64,000 nucleotides of DNA from Kryptolebias marmoratus (taxonomy: Eukaryota; Chordata; Actinopteri; Cyprinodontiformes; Rivulidae), in NCBI RefSeq assembly GCF_001649575.2, contig NC_051451.1, forward strand, positions 17,916,433 to 17,980,432, in the 5' to 3' direction. Positions 28,301-41,350 of this stretch are shown one piece after another. The notes under the pieces were generated by a model that worked only from the letters and a program-made list of their open reading frames with translations, did no database searches and was not told the origin of the DNA. The first letter of the stretch is position 1. Each line of letters starts with the position of its first letter. Position numbers and translations under genes: made by a program.

Positions 28301-31300
28301 CGAGTGCACACAGGGCAGGCCAAGGAGTGCCCCCCCAAAGAAACGTTTCTAAAATAGCAACCGCAAACCCGAGAGAATGTAAATCTGCGCTTTGAAAAAC
28401 CTTGATGAAAAAGAGGTCTGAGGGCCATAGAAAAACAGGGATTCATTTCAGCCCATTTACAGCTCCAGGAGCAAAGAAATGGGTCACAGCACTCCAGCCT
28501 CAGTCAAAACGTTGAAAAGAGGTACTCCTGGTTTGGCTTCTTTTTTTTTTTTGAGTCATCAATTACAGGTTTTTCTGCCGACTCAAGCTCAATTATATTA
28601 CAGCTTCTGAAAGCCTCATCATGCCCAGGATGAAGGAATTCAACATGCAAGCAAAGTCAAATAAAACTGTTTAATTGTATCAGCGTGTTTCTAAAAAGAA
28701 AGGAAAAAAGGAGGGTGAGAAGAAAGGTGGCGAGGATAACCGAGCAAAGCCAATTCGTGAAAAGGTAAATAAAATTTACCATTACAGAGCAAACCAAAGC
28801 TTTCCATACAGCTTATAAAAGCTGTACCGGTGTGACAGAACGTTACATTCGCTAACATTAAACCACTCCACTTTTGCATGACAACCAAACGTCTGTGTTA
28901 CTGAACGTGTGTGCTGCGGGTAGAATATTATATGATGAATGTATCAGTCCACTGGGAGCTGAATTAACTTTTGGACTGACTGGAAGCGTCCGTCAAGCAG
29001 ATTGATGCATTCAGAGGCCTCAGGAGACTGACATTCACATAGTAACATGAATGTTGCTGGGTTAAGAAAACAGCGACAAACTAAACAAACTGTGTCATGC
29101 AAAAAATATATATATATACAGGTTTAATATTAGCTAATGTAGCAGTCTTTCATATCTGTATGTTGTTCTGAAAAAGAGTTTCCATAAGCCTGAACAAACA
29201 ATATAAAATGAGCCCCTTGTTTAACTAGCCATTATCCTAACCTGAACAAAAACTGCCCGTTTCTTCACACTCCTTTATGAGTTACGTCACTGCTGATTGT
29301 TAACCATTTGACAGAACAGAACTTCAAAAAAAAAAAAAAAAGACCAGACTATTTCTTTAAGCACAACAGGGTTTATGCTAACAGTTGCATCTCCAAAACC
29401 AACAGCAAAATATAGGATCTAAAACATCATGGTCTTTAACACATCATAGGACAGTCTTGGAAAAGTCAGACTCTAGTTTTAAGTTTTCAACCAATACAAA
29501 CAGACTTGCATGCAGTTCAGAAAAGCTGCATTACTCTTTGTCCATTGTGACTTCTGACATTTCTATAGCAGAGCAAAGCTACAGGGCCAACATCACAAGA
29601 GCCCACAACTGATTGTTTCATCCCTTTCTAAGACTGGCCCCATGTGGAACCTACACGTTTGCAGTGAAACCCGTTGAAACCTTAGCGTAGCATAGATTCT
29701 GCTCAAATTTGTTAACCACATGAATCGTCTGTTAGTTACAACAGTTACAAAACGCAAAGTCTACTGAGTTTAGACGTTTTGTTTTCCTGTCATGAACAGT
29801 TTGGTCCCTTCATTACGTATTCATAACCGATAATATACTGAAAACACAAAATACTTACATTATGGCTGCATAACGGCATTTAAAATTTTTTTTTTTTTTT
29901 GCAAACTGTAAGCAGATTCTACCCAGTTTACTATTTTTCACAAAACAGACAAACCGGAACAAATTTGAGTAAACTCAAAGATACAAAAGCACAAAGAGTT
30001 ATTTAGACAAAGAAACAAGGTGCACTTGAGTAGTGTATAAAAATAATAAAGGATTAATCCACATTTGGTGCATTTAAGAATGTACAGCTATTTATTTACT
30101 GCCTAAAACAAAACAGCTGACTGGTAAATAATCAAAGTAAGGGCTTTATAGTGCTCTTACGTAGGCAAAGTGATCTTTCTCTGGTTTATTTAAAGTTTAT
30201 TTATCAATACTAAGTGATGACAATGTTTATTAGCACAAACTGCTAAGTGTCACACAACTTAAGAACTAACTTTATAGCTTATATAAATTTAGCTACAGTA
30301 TATACATTTTTACCATAATGAAAAGCAGCATTTATGCAACTTGTAAATAAATCAGAACTCCGATCATTAGTTCCCATAATAAGAGGTTATTTCAGATATT
30401 TGCTCAATCTAGCATTTGATTATTACTTAATCTCACAAGTTAAAGTCAAACAAATGATCTGATTTGCCTTGCTGCGAGGTAAATGAGGCACAGCAAACTG
30501 CAAACAAGAGGTAATCCATCTCCAGTTTGATTAAATGAGTGGAAAATATTTTGTTCAATTAGGAGAAACTGGTTTAATTGTCTGCAAAATGTCAAAATTA
30601 TAACAATCTCTGCTTTGGCACATTCACAACTACAACACACATTTTTCATGAAACCCAGTCAGAATCTGGTGTACAAATCACAATATCTCCAAGTGACAGA
30701 CGATATTCAGATCTCGACCAGAAGAGAGGGATTTTCCTTTCTCGTGCTGGCGTTCTCTTTTGTTTTCCATTCTTTACTATATTTTTCTCCAAACGGAAAT
30801 CTGTGTGACGGTTCATTCCAAGTTCCCAGCTTTTCCATCTTTCTTTTCGCTTAAGACTACTAACTTTAAAAACAATGCATGACACAGACTGCACCAGTCA
30901 AGAGCTCAAAATATCATCCAAATACCCCTAAACATCATTCACGGGGAAAATTACATATAATGCATTATGCAGCTGAACAGCAGTTTCTATTGTCCCGAAG
31001 AGCTTAAAGTCATGTTGTTTGCTGGAATCGGTCAAGTTAGAAGGTTAAAAAAAAAAAGAATTGTTTGTAAACACAGGAAAATTTGATGATGCCACAGATG
31101 ATCTGATGAAAGCGGGAACAGAAGGAGCAGTGTTTGAGCATTCATCAGGGAGCAAGAGAGGGGAGAATGAGAAAAAGAAAGCCTGCAGCACATTCCCCAA
31201 AAGACATTCACTTCCTGTCTGAGAGTCTTACTCAGCACAGAGGAGGAAGAGGAGGCCGAGGCCCTCACACATCATGCCTTCATTATAAGGTGTACAAAGG

Positions 31301-31767
31301 CTGAATAATAATAATAAAAAAGACAGTGATCAAAATGTTATTAAAGATCCAGGTTTCCCTTTCACATAAACTATATGAGCTGTACTCTTCTATGTAATGT
31401 TTAAAGTAGCTGTTCCTTGTCTTGATTATAACTGATTACTTTACAATATAAAGTGTCTTAAAAATATCTCACTCTTTCCCCTGGTTTCCTTCCTAAAACA
31501 AGGCTAACCAATAATAGTCTGGTTAAGGAGCTGGGGAAACAAATTAGTTCAATGCGGAAAACGATTCACTTAGCCTAATTGTAGGTTGCTGTCACCGTTT
31601 CTCAGTAAACATGTTGTTACAACATGTGCACACGCACGCTGGCCCTCCAGGAGTCCGTGTTCAATCACAAACAGCACTAAACTATCGCCACTACTAGTCT
31701 GAGCACGAAAACCCACAACAAGAGTGATGCACCGATTTACAGAGGAGGGCGCGGGTAATGCAAGTTT

Positions 31768-31810
<43 letters not shown>

Positions 31811-34800
31811 CCTTAGAAACAGTTTATATGAATAATTACAGTTTGGGAAAATGGTACTCCTTTCCCACACTTGTTTTGGCATCTTCATAGTGAATGTAAT
31901 AAAAGGCAGAAAGGTTTTTCTTACACTCTTCTCTGCACACATAAAAACCATCTTTCAAGCCTTTGTGCTTCTGTTTCTGGTCTCCAAGCCATCCACTCCG
32001 GAGCTCCACTCCTGGGTGCCAAGAGTACAGCAGTAAACCCTGACAGCAGATTTTCTTGTCACTTTCCACTCTATTTATTCATCTAAACCCAGGAAACCCG
32101 ATCCTTGCCAGTGTTGGAGACAGTAAATTTGTAATTGCTGAGCAACTAATTATTTCCATTTTGTTCTGATGCAAACTGTGCCACCCCAGAGGGGTCACAC
32201 AGTCTAGCTGATCCACAGAGTAGGGTAACTGCGTAGGACGGGGATTTGATTCAGTGAGGAGATATTTTGGTGACTCTGATTTTACTTTAATGGGAACAGA
32301 GTGTTTCTAAGTGATGTTTATTAACCTAATTCTGCCACGCAGCTCCCACCAGTCTGTCGTCTACTCTGACCCTTTAGCTTTATCTTCAGGGTATGGCAGA
32401 GTTTATTACTGAGAGCATCTTCAAATGTCACTTAAATTCACAATGTCCTCCATTATTACCCCAGACTGTGCTCCAGGAAATCCACTTACAATTTCTTTAT
32501 ACTATGAAATAAAATGTTGAAATTATGGAAATAATAAAAGTGGGTAATTAAAACTAAATTATTAATTAAATAAGTGCTTTCAGGTGTTTATTTAATTTAA
32601 TTTAATTTATTTTTTAATGTGAAGCAGCTGTCACACCATGTTTGGAAAACTGGATTTATTTATGTGCCATCTTGGATCCGCTTGCATCAAAGTTGTCCAA
32701 ATCCTGCACATGGATTTTGTCTTTTGCCTTGTTACTTGGCAGCATTTTTTTTTTTTTAGTTCCTGTTCTTAAGCACCTCGTTTCCAACAAATCTGTTGAT
32801 TCTGGCCAACCTTATTTAAACTAAACTTACCAAGTGACACTGATGGCATGCACAGATAACCGGATGGAGTTCCCGTCACAACAAACAGTATGACTTAGAG
32901 TTTGCCATTATTCCACAGCATATGGAATATTTCTGGACAAAGCAACACAACATTACAAATTATCACCTGATGAGTATTAATCTACATTGTGCAAGTAATC
33001 ATTTTTATGGTTTCTTTAAAAAGAACATAACTGAATAACCGATAGATGGTTTCCAGTGTTTAGCAATACTCTAACATACATAACAGCATTTTTAAATATT
33101 TAGCAATCCTAGACCAGATGGTCACAGCAGCCCCAAAATGCAGACTTGTGCAGCTACAGTATATTACAAGATACAATTATCATTGCACAAGAAGTAATCG
33201 CAGCATGATTTGATCTGTGGCTCTCTCTCTCGAAGGTCAAGTCACACTTAATCCTTCCGGGAAAGACAAACCAGAGATATCGTTACAGACAATATAGCAC
33301 CGGATAAAGAAATATACTGGAGTTCTCGTGAAATGATTTCAGTATGGGCCAAACTGTGACCTTCGGAACATTATGTACCACAGCCAAATCTACAACTTCT
33401 CCAATCAAAACACTGGCAGGTTAGGGAGCTTTGATTTGTTGGGATATGAATTTACACCTTCGGAGCAGAAACGGATGAAGATCCGATCTAAAGAGCAGAA
33501 ACACATTCCAGTACGTTACTGTGGCTTTTTTAGCAGTTATTAAAGCACAATTTACAAAATTTGACAGATTCTAAGACTGTGTAACATCTACACCAGGGAA
33601 CGAGCGACAAAAGCAGACTTCCTGGACTGCCGCAGAGGGGCAGAGGTCAAAGGTGAAAACAGTCTCATGGCTGAGATAGCACGGCATTTAAACTTAAACC
33701 TGCGACTGACCAGACACAGGAACACAGCAGCCATTTCTCCTCTGCATCCGAGCTGCGGCGTCAACACAAACACAGTCAGCAGTGATGATGTCATGGTGGA
33801 GCAATTAGGAAACGAGACGTTGGCAGAAACAAGAGACCGGACTGACAAACTGTTGAGATTCAGTCAAACAGATAAGTTGTTTTATATACACATGCACAAA
33901 GGCATAAACAGACGCGTTTTAGTGAGGCATGTGACGTGGTATGTCCAGAGGACTCGGATTCAGGGCCGGCCTCTGGTTAAGTTGTTTTCCTGGAAGAGTT
34001 TGAGATGACATGGAGCTTTGAGGAATGCACGGAGCTGCGAGGCAACAACCAGGACATTCTCAAAGGGGAGCTGCATGTATGCGAGCACACATCTGCAACA
34101 GTGCGGCAGAGACGGAGCTGGAGGAGCGCTTTCCGAAACAAAATGAGCAATTAGAGCCCCTTTCAAATTACTGATGACCACCTTTCACCAAGTTACAAAG
34201 AAAACAAATCGAGTTATCAGCCATGTTGACCCACTTAATATCTGTCTTGTTTTCTTTTCAACATGCTCATGACTGATAAGATTCCTCCTAAGGGCCCCGT
34301 CTGGTTGCTTCACAGGTCCAACCGAGTGTCTTTCCGTGAAACAGATAAGAGTCCAGCCCTCTTACCTAATGCTCAAATATTAGACACGCAAGGGTTTTGA
34401 AATTTATGATAAATGACCTCAGCCTTTTGAATTTCAAGGGACCACTCTCCGAAACCCCGTCTGGCCTCTTTTTACAACCCTGTTTAACTGTTCACCGTCA
34501 CACATGCATCACTGGGGAGATTACACACTGAGCCTGCCGAACCAAAATAACTACACACAAACATCAAAACTGGATGGGAAGTTAGTGGAATCGTGTGATG
34601 TTTTAACCTGCAATGCAGAATTAACAAATTAAAAATGTAACTTCATTAGGACACTAGCTACAATACTTGTATAAAACTTAATTTCCAAGAGGACTTATCA
34701 AATTTCAGTTTATCTTTTGCCTAAAGGCAGGAAAGCCTGTTGAATCAGATGTTTATATATGTGATGAATCTTGCTGAGTCTAACTTGGGAGTCTGAAACC

Positions 34801-36249
34801 AGCAGTTCTGGAGCCACATGTGGCTCTTCAGACCTTTTGCAGTGGCTCCTTGTAACTTTCACCAACAAAGTCACATGAACCTGAGTATTATATCTAATTT
34901 GACAACAGGAAATGGTACTTTTAGCAGTTTTCTAGTCCAAATATTTACAAATATTTGTAATATTTCTGCAGCAAAATACCCTAACAATTTAGATGGCTGG
35001 GCTGCCTGTGTAAACACTGTCTTTTTTATGCATTGTGTGCACAGCTTTCCATCCTTTCAGTACCAGAATCAAGGGGATTTGACTCAAGTCAAGTGAGTTT
35101 AAAAATGCAGTGGTCAGTTTTATTGTTGAGCCAGTGGTTTGTTAGCTTGCTCCCTGTTTCGTTTATGCTACTATCTCACAGACAGTGTAGTTGTTCTTCA
35201 CATTCACCACAAAACTCACAGTTGTCATCGTACTTGAGGCAGAATGCTGCAAATGTAGTTTTGTGCTTCTATTAGAGATCGTAGATTTCAGGCATCAAAA
35301 TATGATGCACTAACATACAGCAAGTTATTCTTATAATGACAGAAAACCAGATATGTGGGTCGGACTAATAGATGCCTTTAGTGCTTTAAGTAAGTAAAGA
35401 TTTGGGCCTTTTGAAAACAGAAATAACCAACAACCTGATGAATGAAACTTCAAAAGTGTAATGATTTATTTTAATTTTAGGGCTTAAGTAAAATTTTGTG
35501 GCTCTATGCAAATGATATTTAGTACAAGAGATGGTAAAAATGTCTCTTTAAGTTGTAAAGGTTGCAGACCTGATCTAAGTGATCTAAGTGTTCAGGCAAC
35601 TACATGCACCACACAGTCTGAGTCTGTGTGGCGACATCTGGTGGTCAAATCATGTTACTGCAGGCACGACACTCACGTTTAACTAACATAACCTTTACTC
35701 CTACTTCTATTTAAGTTTCAGGTCACATAATTGTACGGCCAGACACTTATTACAGTGTATAGCTATTTGGATACTCTCTTCTGTTTGTCATTTATGTCAC
35801 GAAACTGTAAACAGTCGATTAATTGGAGGCGCAGAGCTATTTGGCTCGACTTAATTGCCTTAATTGACACTTCCGGATCGCGGTCTTGACAATTAATTCT
35901 TCAAAACAAACCTGTCATGGTGGAATGGAGCTTTGGGGAGAAAGGGTTGAAATTCACATATGTAAAGAAGGGTGCTGCTAAAAGTTTTATGTCGGACAAT
36001 TAAGCGTTCAAGAGAAAAACAAAACAAAAGAAAATGGAAGTTTTCGTTGCTGTTACCTAACAACATGACTTCCAGCTTCTTGCGGTCCACACGGAACCTC
36101 TCCTCCGTCCACTCCGGGTCCGGCAGCGGGAGGGGCCCGCTCAGGTCCTCCTCCGAGCCGGGCAGAGGAGAGTCGGTGCTCCGCTCGCTGTTGGAGCCCT
36201 GGTCCGACTGCTGCAAGTATCCAGTCAAAGCGTCGCACTGAGTAGCCAT
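1606..36249 (-). CDS. bicc1: BICC1 (Bicaudal-C RNA-binding protein), 5' part, six coding exons, partial at the 3' end
   Basis: Joined exons (minus strand): 36249-36057, 19213-19167, 10236-10167, 4626-4547, 2970-2812, 1659-1606. They give 603 nt, or 201 codons in one open frame, and every junction is GT/AG. The start is the ATG at 36249-36247, giving MATQCDALTGYLQQ, followed by the conserved SNSERSTDSP and EERFRVDRKKLE blocks of vertebrate BICC1. Residues about 75-128 form the degenerate KH-like segment (EDFFQK, IAWPSKLKIGAKSKK). Residues about 134-201 are the first canonical KH domain, with GKGG at 150-153 as the RNA-contacting GXXG loop. From family knowledge, BICC1 is a cytoplasmic post-transcriptional regulator that binds mRNA through KH domains and polymerises through a C-terminal SAM domain; it acts in left-right patterning and kidney tubule integrity. 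Later KH domains and SAM are outside the window. Whether this is the a or b teleost paralogue cannot be told. Confidence 0.96.
1660..2811 (-). other. bicc1 intron 5 (1.15 kb)
   Basis: AT-rich intron bounded by matching GT/AG sites. Nothing further was recognised. Confidence 0.85.
2812..2970 (-). CDS. bicc1: bicc1 coding exon 5 (KH domain core)
   Basis: A 159-nt, 53-codon exon, in frame at both ends, encoding residues 131-183. It carries the KH core: VTLKMDVSHTEHSHVIGKGG, then NNIKRVMEETGCHIHFPDSN. GKGG (150-153) is the nucleic-acid-binding loop. This is the most conserved part of the gene in the window and fixes its identity. Donor gttttt is weaker than the others but lies exactly at the family boundary. 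Confidence 0.97.
2971..4546 (-). other. bicc1 intron 4 (1.6 kb)
   Basis: AT-rich intron containing the CA microsatellite at 4310-4343. No other feature was recognised. Confidence 0.85.
4310..4343 (+). repeat. (AC)17 microsatellite
   Basis: Uninterrupted AC/CA dinucleotides in BICC1 intron 4. Confidence 0.98.
4547..4626 (-). CDS. bicc1: bicc1 coding exon 4
   Basis: An 80-nt exon with acceptor ctgcag and donor gtacag. It encodes residues 104-130, starting DPHIKVCGKRENVREAK and ending IMSVLDTK. It closes the degenerate KH-like segment, and the frame joins cleanly to both neighbours. Confidence 0.95.
4627..10166 (-). other. bicc1 intron 3 (5.5 kb)
   Basis: It holds a decayed Tc1-like transposase fragment (6041-6382, plus strand), a GC-richer block at 7100-7320 that may be regulatory, and a C-rich tract at 8705-8760. 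Several A/T homopolymer runs are present. No additional exon was seen. Confidence 0.85.
6041..6382 (+). pseudogene. Tc1/mariner transposase relic (C-terminal part)
   Basis: The frame at 6146-6376 reads SSTQNPDLSIIECVWDHIK and then ENLWLVLQDVWFNLSAKFL. This matches the Tc1 catalytic-end pattern (PAQSPDLNPIE.LWD..., NLWEVLQ..W). The Asn-Pro-Ile-Glu part reads Ser-Ile-Ile-Glu, and the frame is broken upstream and stops early. No intact N terminus or terminal inverted repeats were found. It is a dead fragment on the strand opposite BICC1. Confidence 0.75.
10167..10236 (-). CDS. bicc1: bicc1 coding exon 3
   Basis: A 70-nt exon with acceptor ctgtttcag and donor gtgaca. It encodes residues 81-103, beginning IMDETQTQIAWPSKLKIG, plus the first base of the next codon. 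IAWPSKLKIGAKSKK is a hallmark of BICC1. Human carries EETNTQ where this copy reads DETQTQ. Confidence 0.95.
12225..12317 (-). mobile_element. hAT-type repeat-end fragment
   Basis: On the minus strand it reads TAGGGCTGCGGAATATTAG followed by AT-rich sequence with ATCAC/GTGAT steps. This resembles the common fish non-autonomous end AGGGCTGCACAATAT. Only one end is seen. Confidence 0.4.
13450..13830 (+). repeat. Interspersed repeat family A, copy 1
   Basis: It has the family order: TTCTTGAAGAAACCCATATC left end, CTACCACCACTCCAGATTTT, GGTGGCCATCTTGAAT, TTTCATTAAAATGTGTCCAG, then AACAAACACACACCC. A short, single-unit copy. Confidence 0.75.
15996..16735 (+). repeat. Interspersed repeat family A, copy 2 (two internal units)
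   Basis: The internal module (TCAGCTACCACC ... GACCATATTGAATTGGGTGG ... TTTGCTAACAGACAAACAGG) is followed by a second module with the same order. It ends in AACATTATCACTCCTCTTTTGCC. The left end is diverged. Confidence 0.75.
17380..17800 (-). repeat. Interspersed repeat family A, copy 3 (reversed)
   Basis: The reverse complement shows TTCTTTAAGGAATACACATC, the internal GTGGTGGCCATCTTC block and the right-end sequence. The order is that of the family on the minus strand. Confidence 0.7.
19167..19213 (-). CDS. bicc1: bicc1 coding exon 2
   Basis: A 47-nt exon with acceptor ctttag and donor gtgagt. It completes codon 65 and encodes residues to 80: AASEGRVNGGEDFFQK. The EDFFQK end is identical to the vertebrate family, while the glycine-rich linker before it differs from the human residues I recall. 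It opens the KH-like fold. Confidence 0.93.
20210..20760 (+). repeat. Interspersed repeat family A, copy 4
   Basis: Two modules are recognisable (TTTAGCTCAATATCTGTTAA, GCTGTGGTGGCCATCTTGAA). The left end is missing, and the right end is lost after AGTTAATCAGTT. Confidence 0.7.
31771..31806 (+). repeat. (AT)18 microsatellite
   Basis: Uninterrupted AT dinucleotides in BICC1 intron 1. Confidence 0.98.
34789..35572. mobile_element. Non-autonomous hAT-like element
   Basis: The left end has GTCTGAAACC (34791-34800). The right end has GGTTGCAGAC (35560-35569), whose reverse complement GTCTGCAACC matches 9 of 10. The left end continues with a perfect 16-bp palindrome, GAGCCACATGTGGCTC (34811-34826), a layout seen in fish hAT-type repeats that begin near CAGGGGTCTGCAACC. 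The interior has no transposase. Possible 8-bp target duplications (tctaactt and tctaagtg) match only partly. Confidence 0.6.
36057..36249 (-). CDS. bicc1: bicc1 coding exon 1
   Basis: It encodes residues 1-64 plus the first base of codon 65, and the donor at 36056 reads gtaaca. The acidic, Ser/Pro-rich N-terminal tail ends in the conserved RFRVDRKKLEVMLL. The exon is very CpG-rich compared with the rest of the gene, consistent with a promoter-proximal CpG island. The ORF runs on past the donor into intron, but the BICC1 match stops exactly at the splice site. Confidence 0.96.
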
Positions 36250-36620
36250 GGCGCCGCGCGGAAAACTTCTCCAGGGGCCACAGCGAATTCAGCCCGAGAT
36301 GAGCTGAGGAGACCAGAAAAAAATAAAAAAAAAACGCTGGACGTCTTTTAACTTTTCTTTCTTTTTTTTTTTTAAATTATTATTATTCCGTCACTTCTCG
36401 GCGGCGTGGCGCGAGCTCATCCTGGCAGGGCTGTAGAGTTTCTTCAGGCTCCTCCGTTCTCCCCCCATCGGAGCCGCGCTGCTAAAAATAGGCAGGAGGA
36501 GCCGAGCGCCCTGATCCGCTCTCTCTCTGTCCCGGCCTGCAGAGCTAACGGAGCTCCTCACAGCCACACATACCCGAGCTACTCCTCGGGAAAGATTCAC
36601 GTGTCAGCCTGGAAAAAAAA
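36250..36620 (-). promoter_or_regulatory. bicc1 5' UTR and CpG-rich promoter region
   Basis: A GC- and CpG-rich block immediately upstream of the BICC1 start codon, continuous with exon 1 and sharply different from flanking AT-rich DNA. It includes a canonical E-box CACGTG at 36598-36603. The transcription start is not visible, and no TATA box is convincing. Open frames here on the plus strand reflect base composition. Confidence 0.6.
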
Positions 36621-37811
36621 AAAAAAAAAAGAAAACTCCTCCCATTTGGCCCAGCTTCTTCAGTGCGCAGCCTTAGTCACCAGTTTTTAGCCCACACAGC
36701 ACAGGGTTCATGAATTTCAAATATATCATTATTATAACAACTATGTATCTGTAAGTCCTGGGTTACTTGTATATAAGCAAAATAAATGTGCTGCATAATT
36801 TTAAAGCTCTTAAAAAAAAACAAAAACAACAACAAACACAAAATGTTCAGCGTCTCAAAATACAAAACTGCATATAACTGACTCGTAAAAGTCAAAGTCT
36901 GCATACTTTTATAAAAAGTAAGATCATTTAAATGCTTTGTAAAAGAGTAGCCCGCATTAAAGCTGCTGTTTTAGGTTGTGGTTTTGTAAGGTCTAAAATC
37001 CTTTACTTTGAAATTAAATTGAGTTTTAAATCAAGTTTTTGCCAGCTACTGTATGTCAGACTTAAACAAATGACGTTTTGGCGTGAAAGTTTCGCAAACC
37101 AGAACTTGAAAAAGCCTACATTATCAGTCAGGAGAGCGTGTTTGCGGTCCATTAGAGACAACTCAAAAGAAACCTGGAGCTGCTCTGTTTATGTGCATCC
37201 TCACACTTTCCACGCTTGTTTCACCAACAGATAATAACAGGTGATTTAACTTCAGGTTATGGAGAACATCACTGTCTATAATAACTGCAAAACACTGTCT
37301 ATAATAAGCTTTTTGTAAATAGACCTAAATGAAATATGGCTCAGATGTGACGATAGAAATGTCAGCGAGAGAATGTTAATCGTGAAAACGCTTAGTTGGT
37401 AAAGAGTAAAGTCTGCCATCTAATGGTCATCGGAGCGATGAAATAAGAAAATTTGTTCCAACTTCTGTTTCCCTATGAATTAAGTAGAGAGAGGAAAAAA
37501 CACGGAATTAATCTTACTCTTCATCTTTTTAATTCAGTATAATCAAAATACAGTGATGTACATTACAAGTTTTTTTTTTAAAGGAGAGAAAAAAAAAATC
37601 TCGCTATCTCTGCACATCAGTTAGAATGAGGAAAAAAAAAAAAAAGAAATATGCCAATAATGCCAAAATAATAAAACGGGTCAAGTAAAATTTCAGAAGA
37701 GAAAGTGCATTGAGTGTATCAAACACCTCGGCTACAGGCAGCGAGGGTAAAGCAGTTGAACAGTACGGTCATACTCTGCAGAGGCGCCGCTGCGTCCGCA
37801 ACACCGGTCGG
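36621..37811. other. Intergenic spacer and ube2d1 3' UTR
   Basis: Sequence between the BICC1 promoter and the UBE2D1 stop codon. The right part must hold the UBE2D1 3' UTR. No HMG-box or other exon was seen, so TFAM, which lies between these genes in human, is not here. Confidence 0.7.
37528..37533 (-). terminator. Possible polyadenylation signal of ube2d1 (ATTAAA)
   Basis: ATTAAA on the minus strand about 280 bp past the UBE2D1 stop. I saw no AATAAA on that strand nearer the stop. It is a common variant signal, but chance occurrence in AT-rich DNA is likely enough to keep confidence low. Confidence 0.3.
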
Positions 37812-40485
<2,674 letters not shown>

Positions 40486-40636
40486 GACAAGTCTTTCAGG
40501 GCGGGTTGGAGAAGCTACAACGTTAACTCGGACAGCTGTCAACTGCGTTCACTTTCTGCCGACTCGTTATTTGTTTTGAAAAAGCGATTAGTTCTTTTGT
40601 TTCCGTGTTTTTGTTCGATGACGAGAAATGACTGAT

Positions 40637-40656
40637 GCATTGTGGGAAGTGGAGTT
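40637..40656 (-). promoter_or_regulatory. ZNF143/SBS-like promoter element upstream of ube2d1
   Basis: On the minus strand the site reads AACTCCACTTCCCACAATGC, close to the long ZNF143 (SBS) consensus AACTACAATTCCCAGAATGC (three differences). It lies about 150 bp upstream of the UBE2D1 ATG in a CpG-containing stretch, the usual position for this motif at housekeeping promoters. TTCCCACA also matches the RBPJ core. Confidence 0.55.
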
Positions 40657-41095
40657 CTTTAATCGCGTTGGTCATTTAAAGGGACAGCGCACTGAAATGT
40701 TCACCGAGATAAAAAAAAAAAAAAAATCCAAAAGATCAATCCACATAAAAAAAGATACACCTAATGTTGCTGTAATGTATTAGTATTGAAATAATAAAAT
40801 AGTGATATACTCATTTTAAAGTAATATAATGGTTTATTGTGAATGCTTATTCAGCATTCACACTATGTTTTCCTGGGGGGTTTTTCTATACGTTTTAAAA
40901 TTTGTATTTTGTTACCCATTAATGTATCAAAACATATAGCTAAATCGAGACAGATCCTATGGCTTTTAGTTTTTGTAACTTTTATGGTTTAAAAAATATT
41001 TTCCCCACAAAAATGCATTGAAATTAAAAACAATACCATTATCTTTGAAATCTGCTGCATAATACTTATTTTTGTTCTTTTATGACACTTTTGGT

Positions 41096-41350
41096 TTCTA
41101 GCTAGCTGCTCTGAAAAAAATGTTTTTATCTAGCCTTTTGTTATTTTTAGCTTTTGGCTACTGTTCTGCTGCTTTTAGCTAGCCTTTTGCTACTTTTAGA
41201 TAGTTTCTTTCTATTTGTAGCTTTTTGCCAGCCTTTTGATACTATTAGCTAGCCTTTTAGTACTTTTAGCTTTTTTAGCTCAGGTTTTGCTATTTGTAAC
41301 TTCTAGCTAGCCATTTCCTACTTTCAGATTTTAGCTAGCATTTTGTAATT
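41096..41350 (+). repeat. Degenerate GCTAGCC-TTTTGCTAC-TTTTAG tandem repeat
   Basis: About 250 bp made of loose repeats of a roughly 25-30 bp unit with the core TAGCTAGCCTTTTGCTACTT. Units vary in length and sequence, as in an old minisatellite. Confidence 0.7.

Larger units (their letters stand above)
19214..36056 (-). other. bicc1 intron 1 (16.8 kb)
   Basis: AT-rich non-coding DNA with phase-1 junctions. It holds an hAT-like element (34789-35572), an (AT)18 microsatellite (31771-31806), and candidate regulatory blocks near 35811-35895 and 24360-24660. The remaining open frames are short, lack family signatures and look like chance. No extra exon was recognised. Confidence 0.9.

Noticed and set aside
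36406..36690. Plus- and minus-strand frames in the BICC1 promoter
   Set aside because: GC-rich promoter composition. The minus-strand frame is not continuous with the conserved BICC1 start.
36621..37811. Possible TFAM remnant
   Set aside because: I searched for HMG-box-like residues on both strands and saw none.
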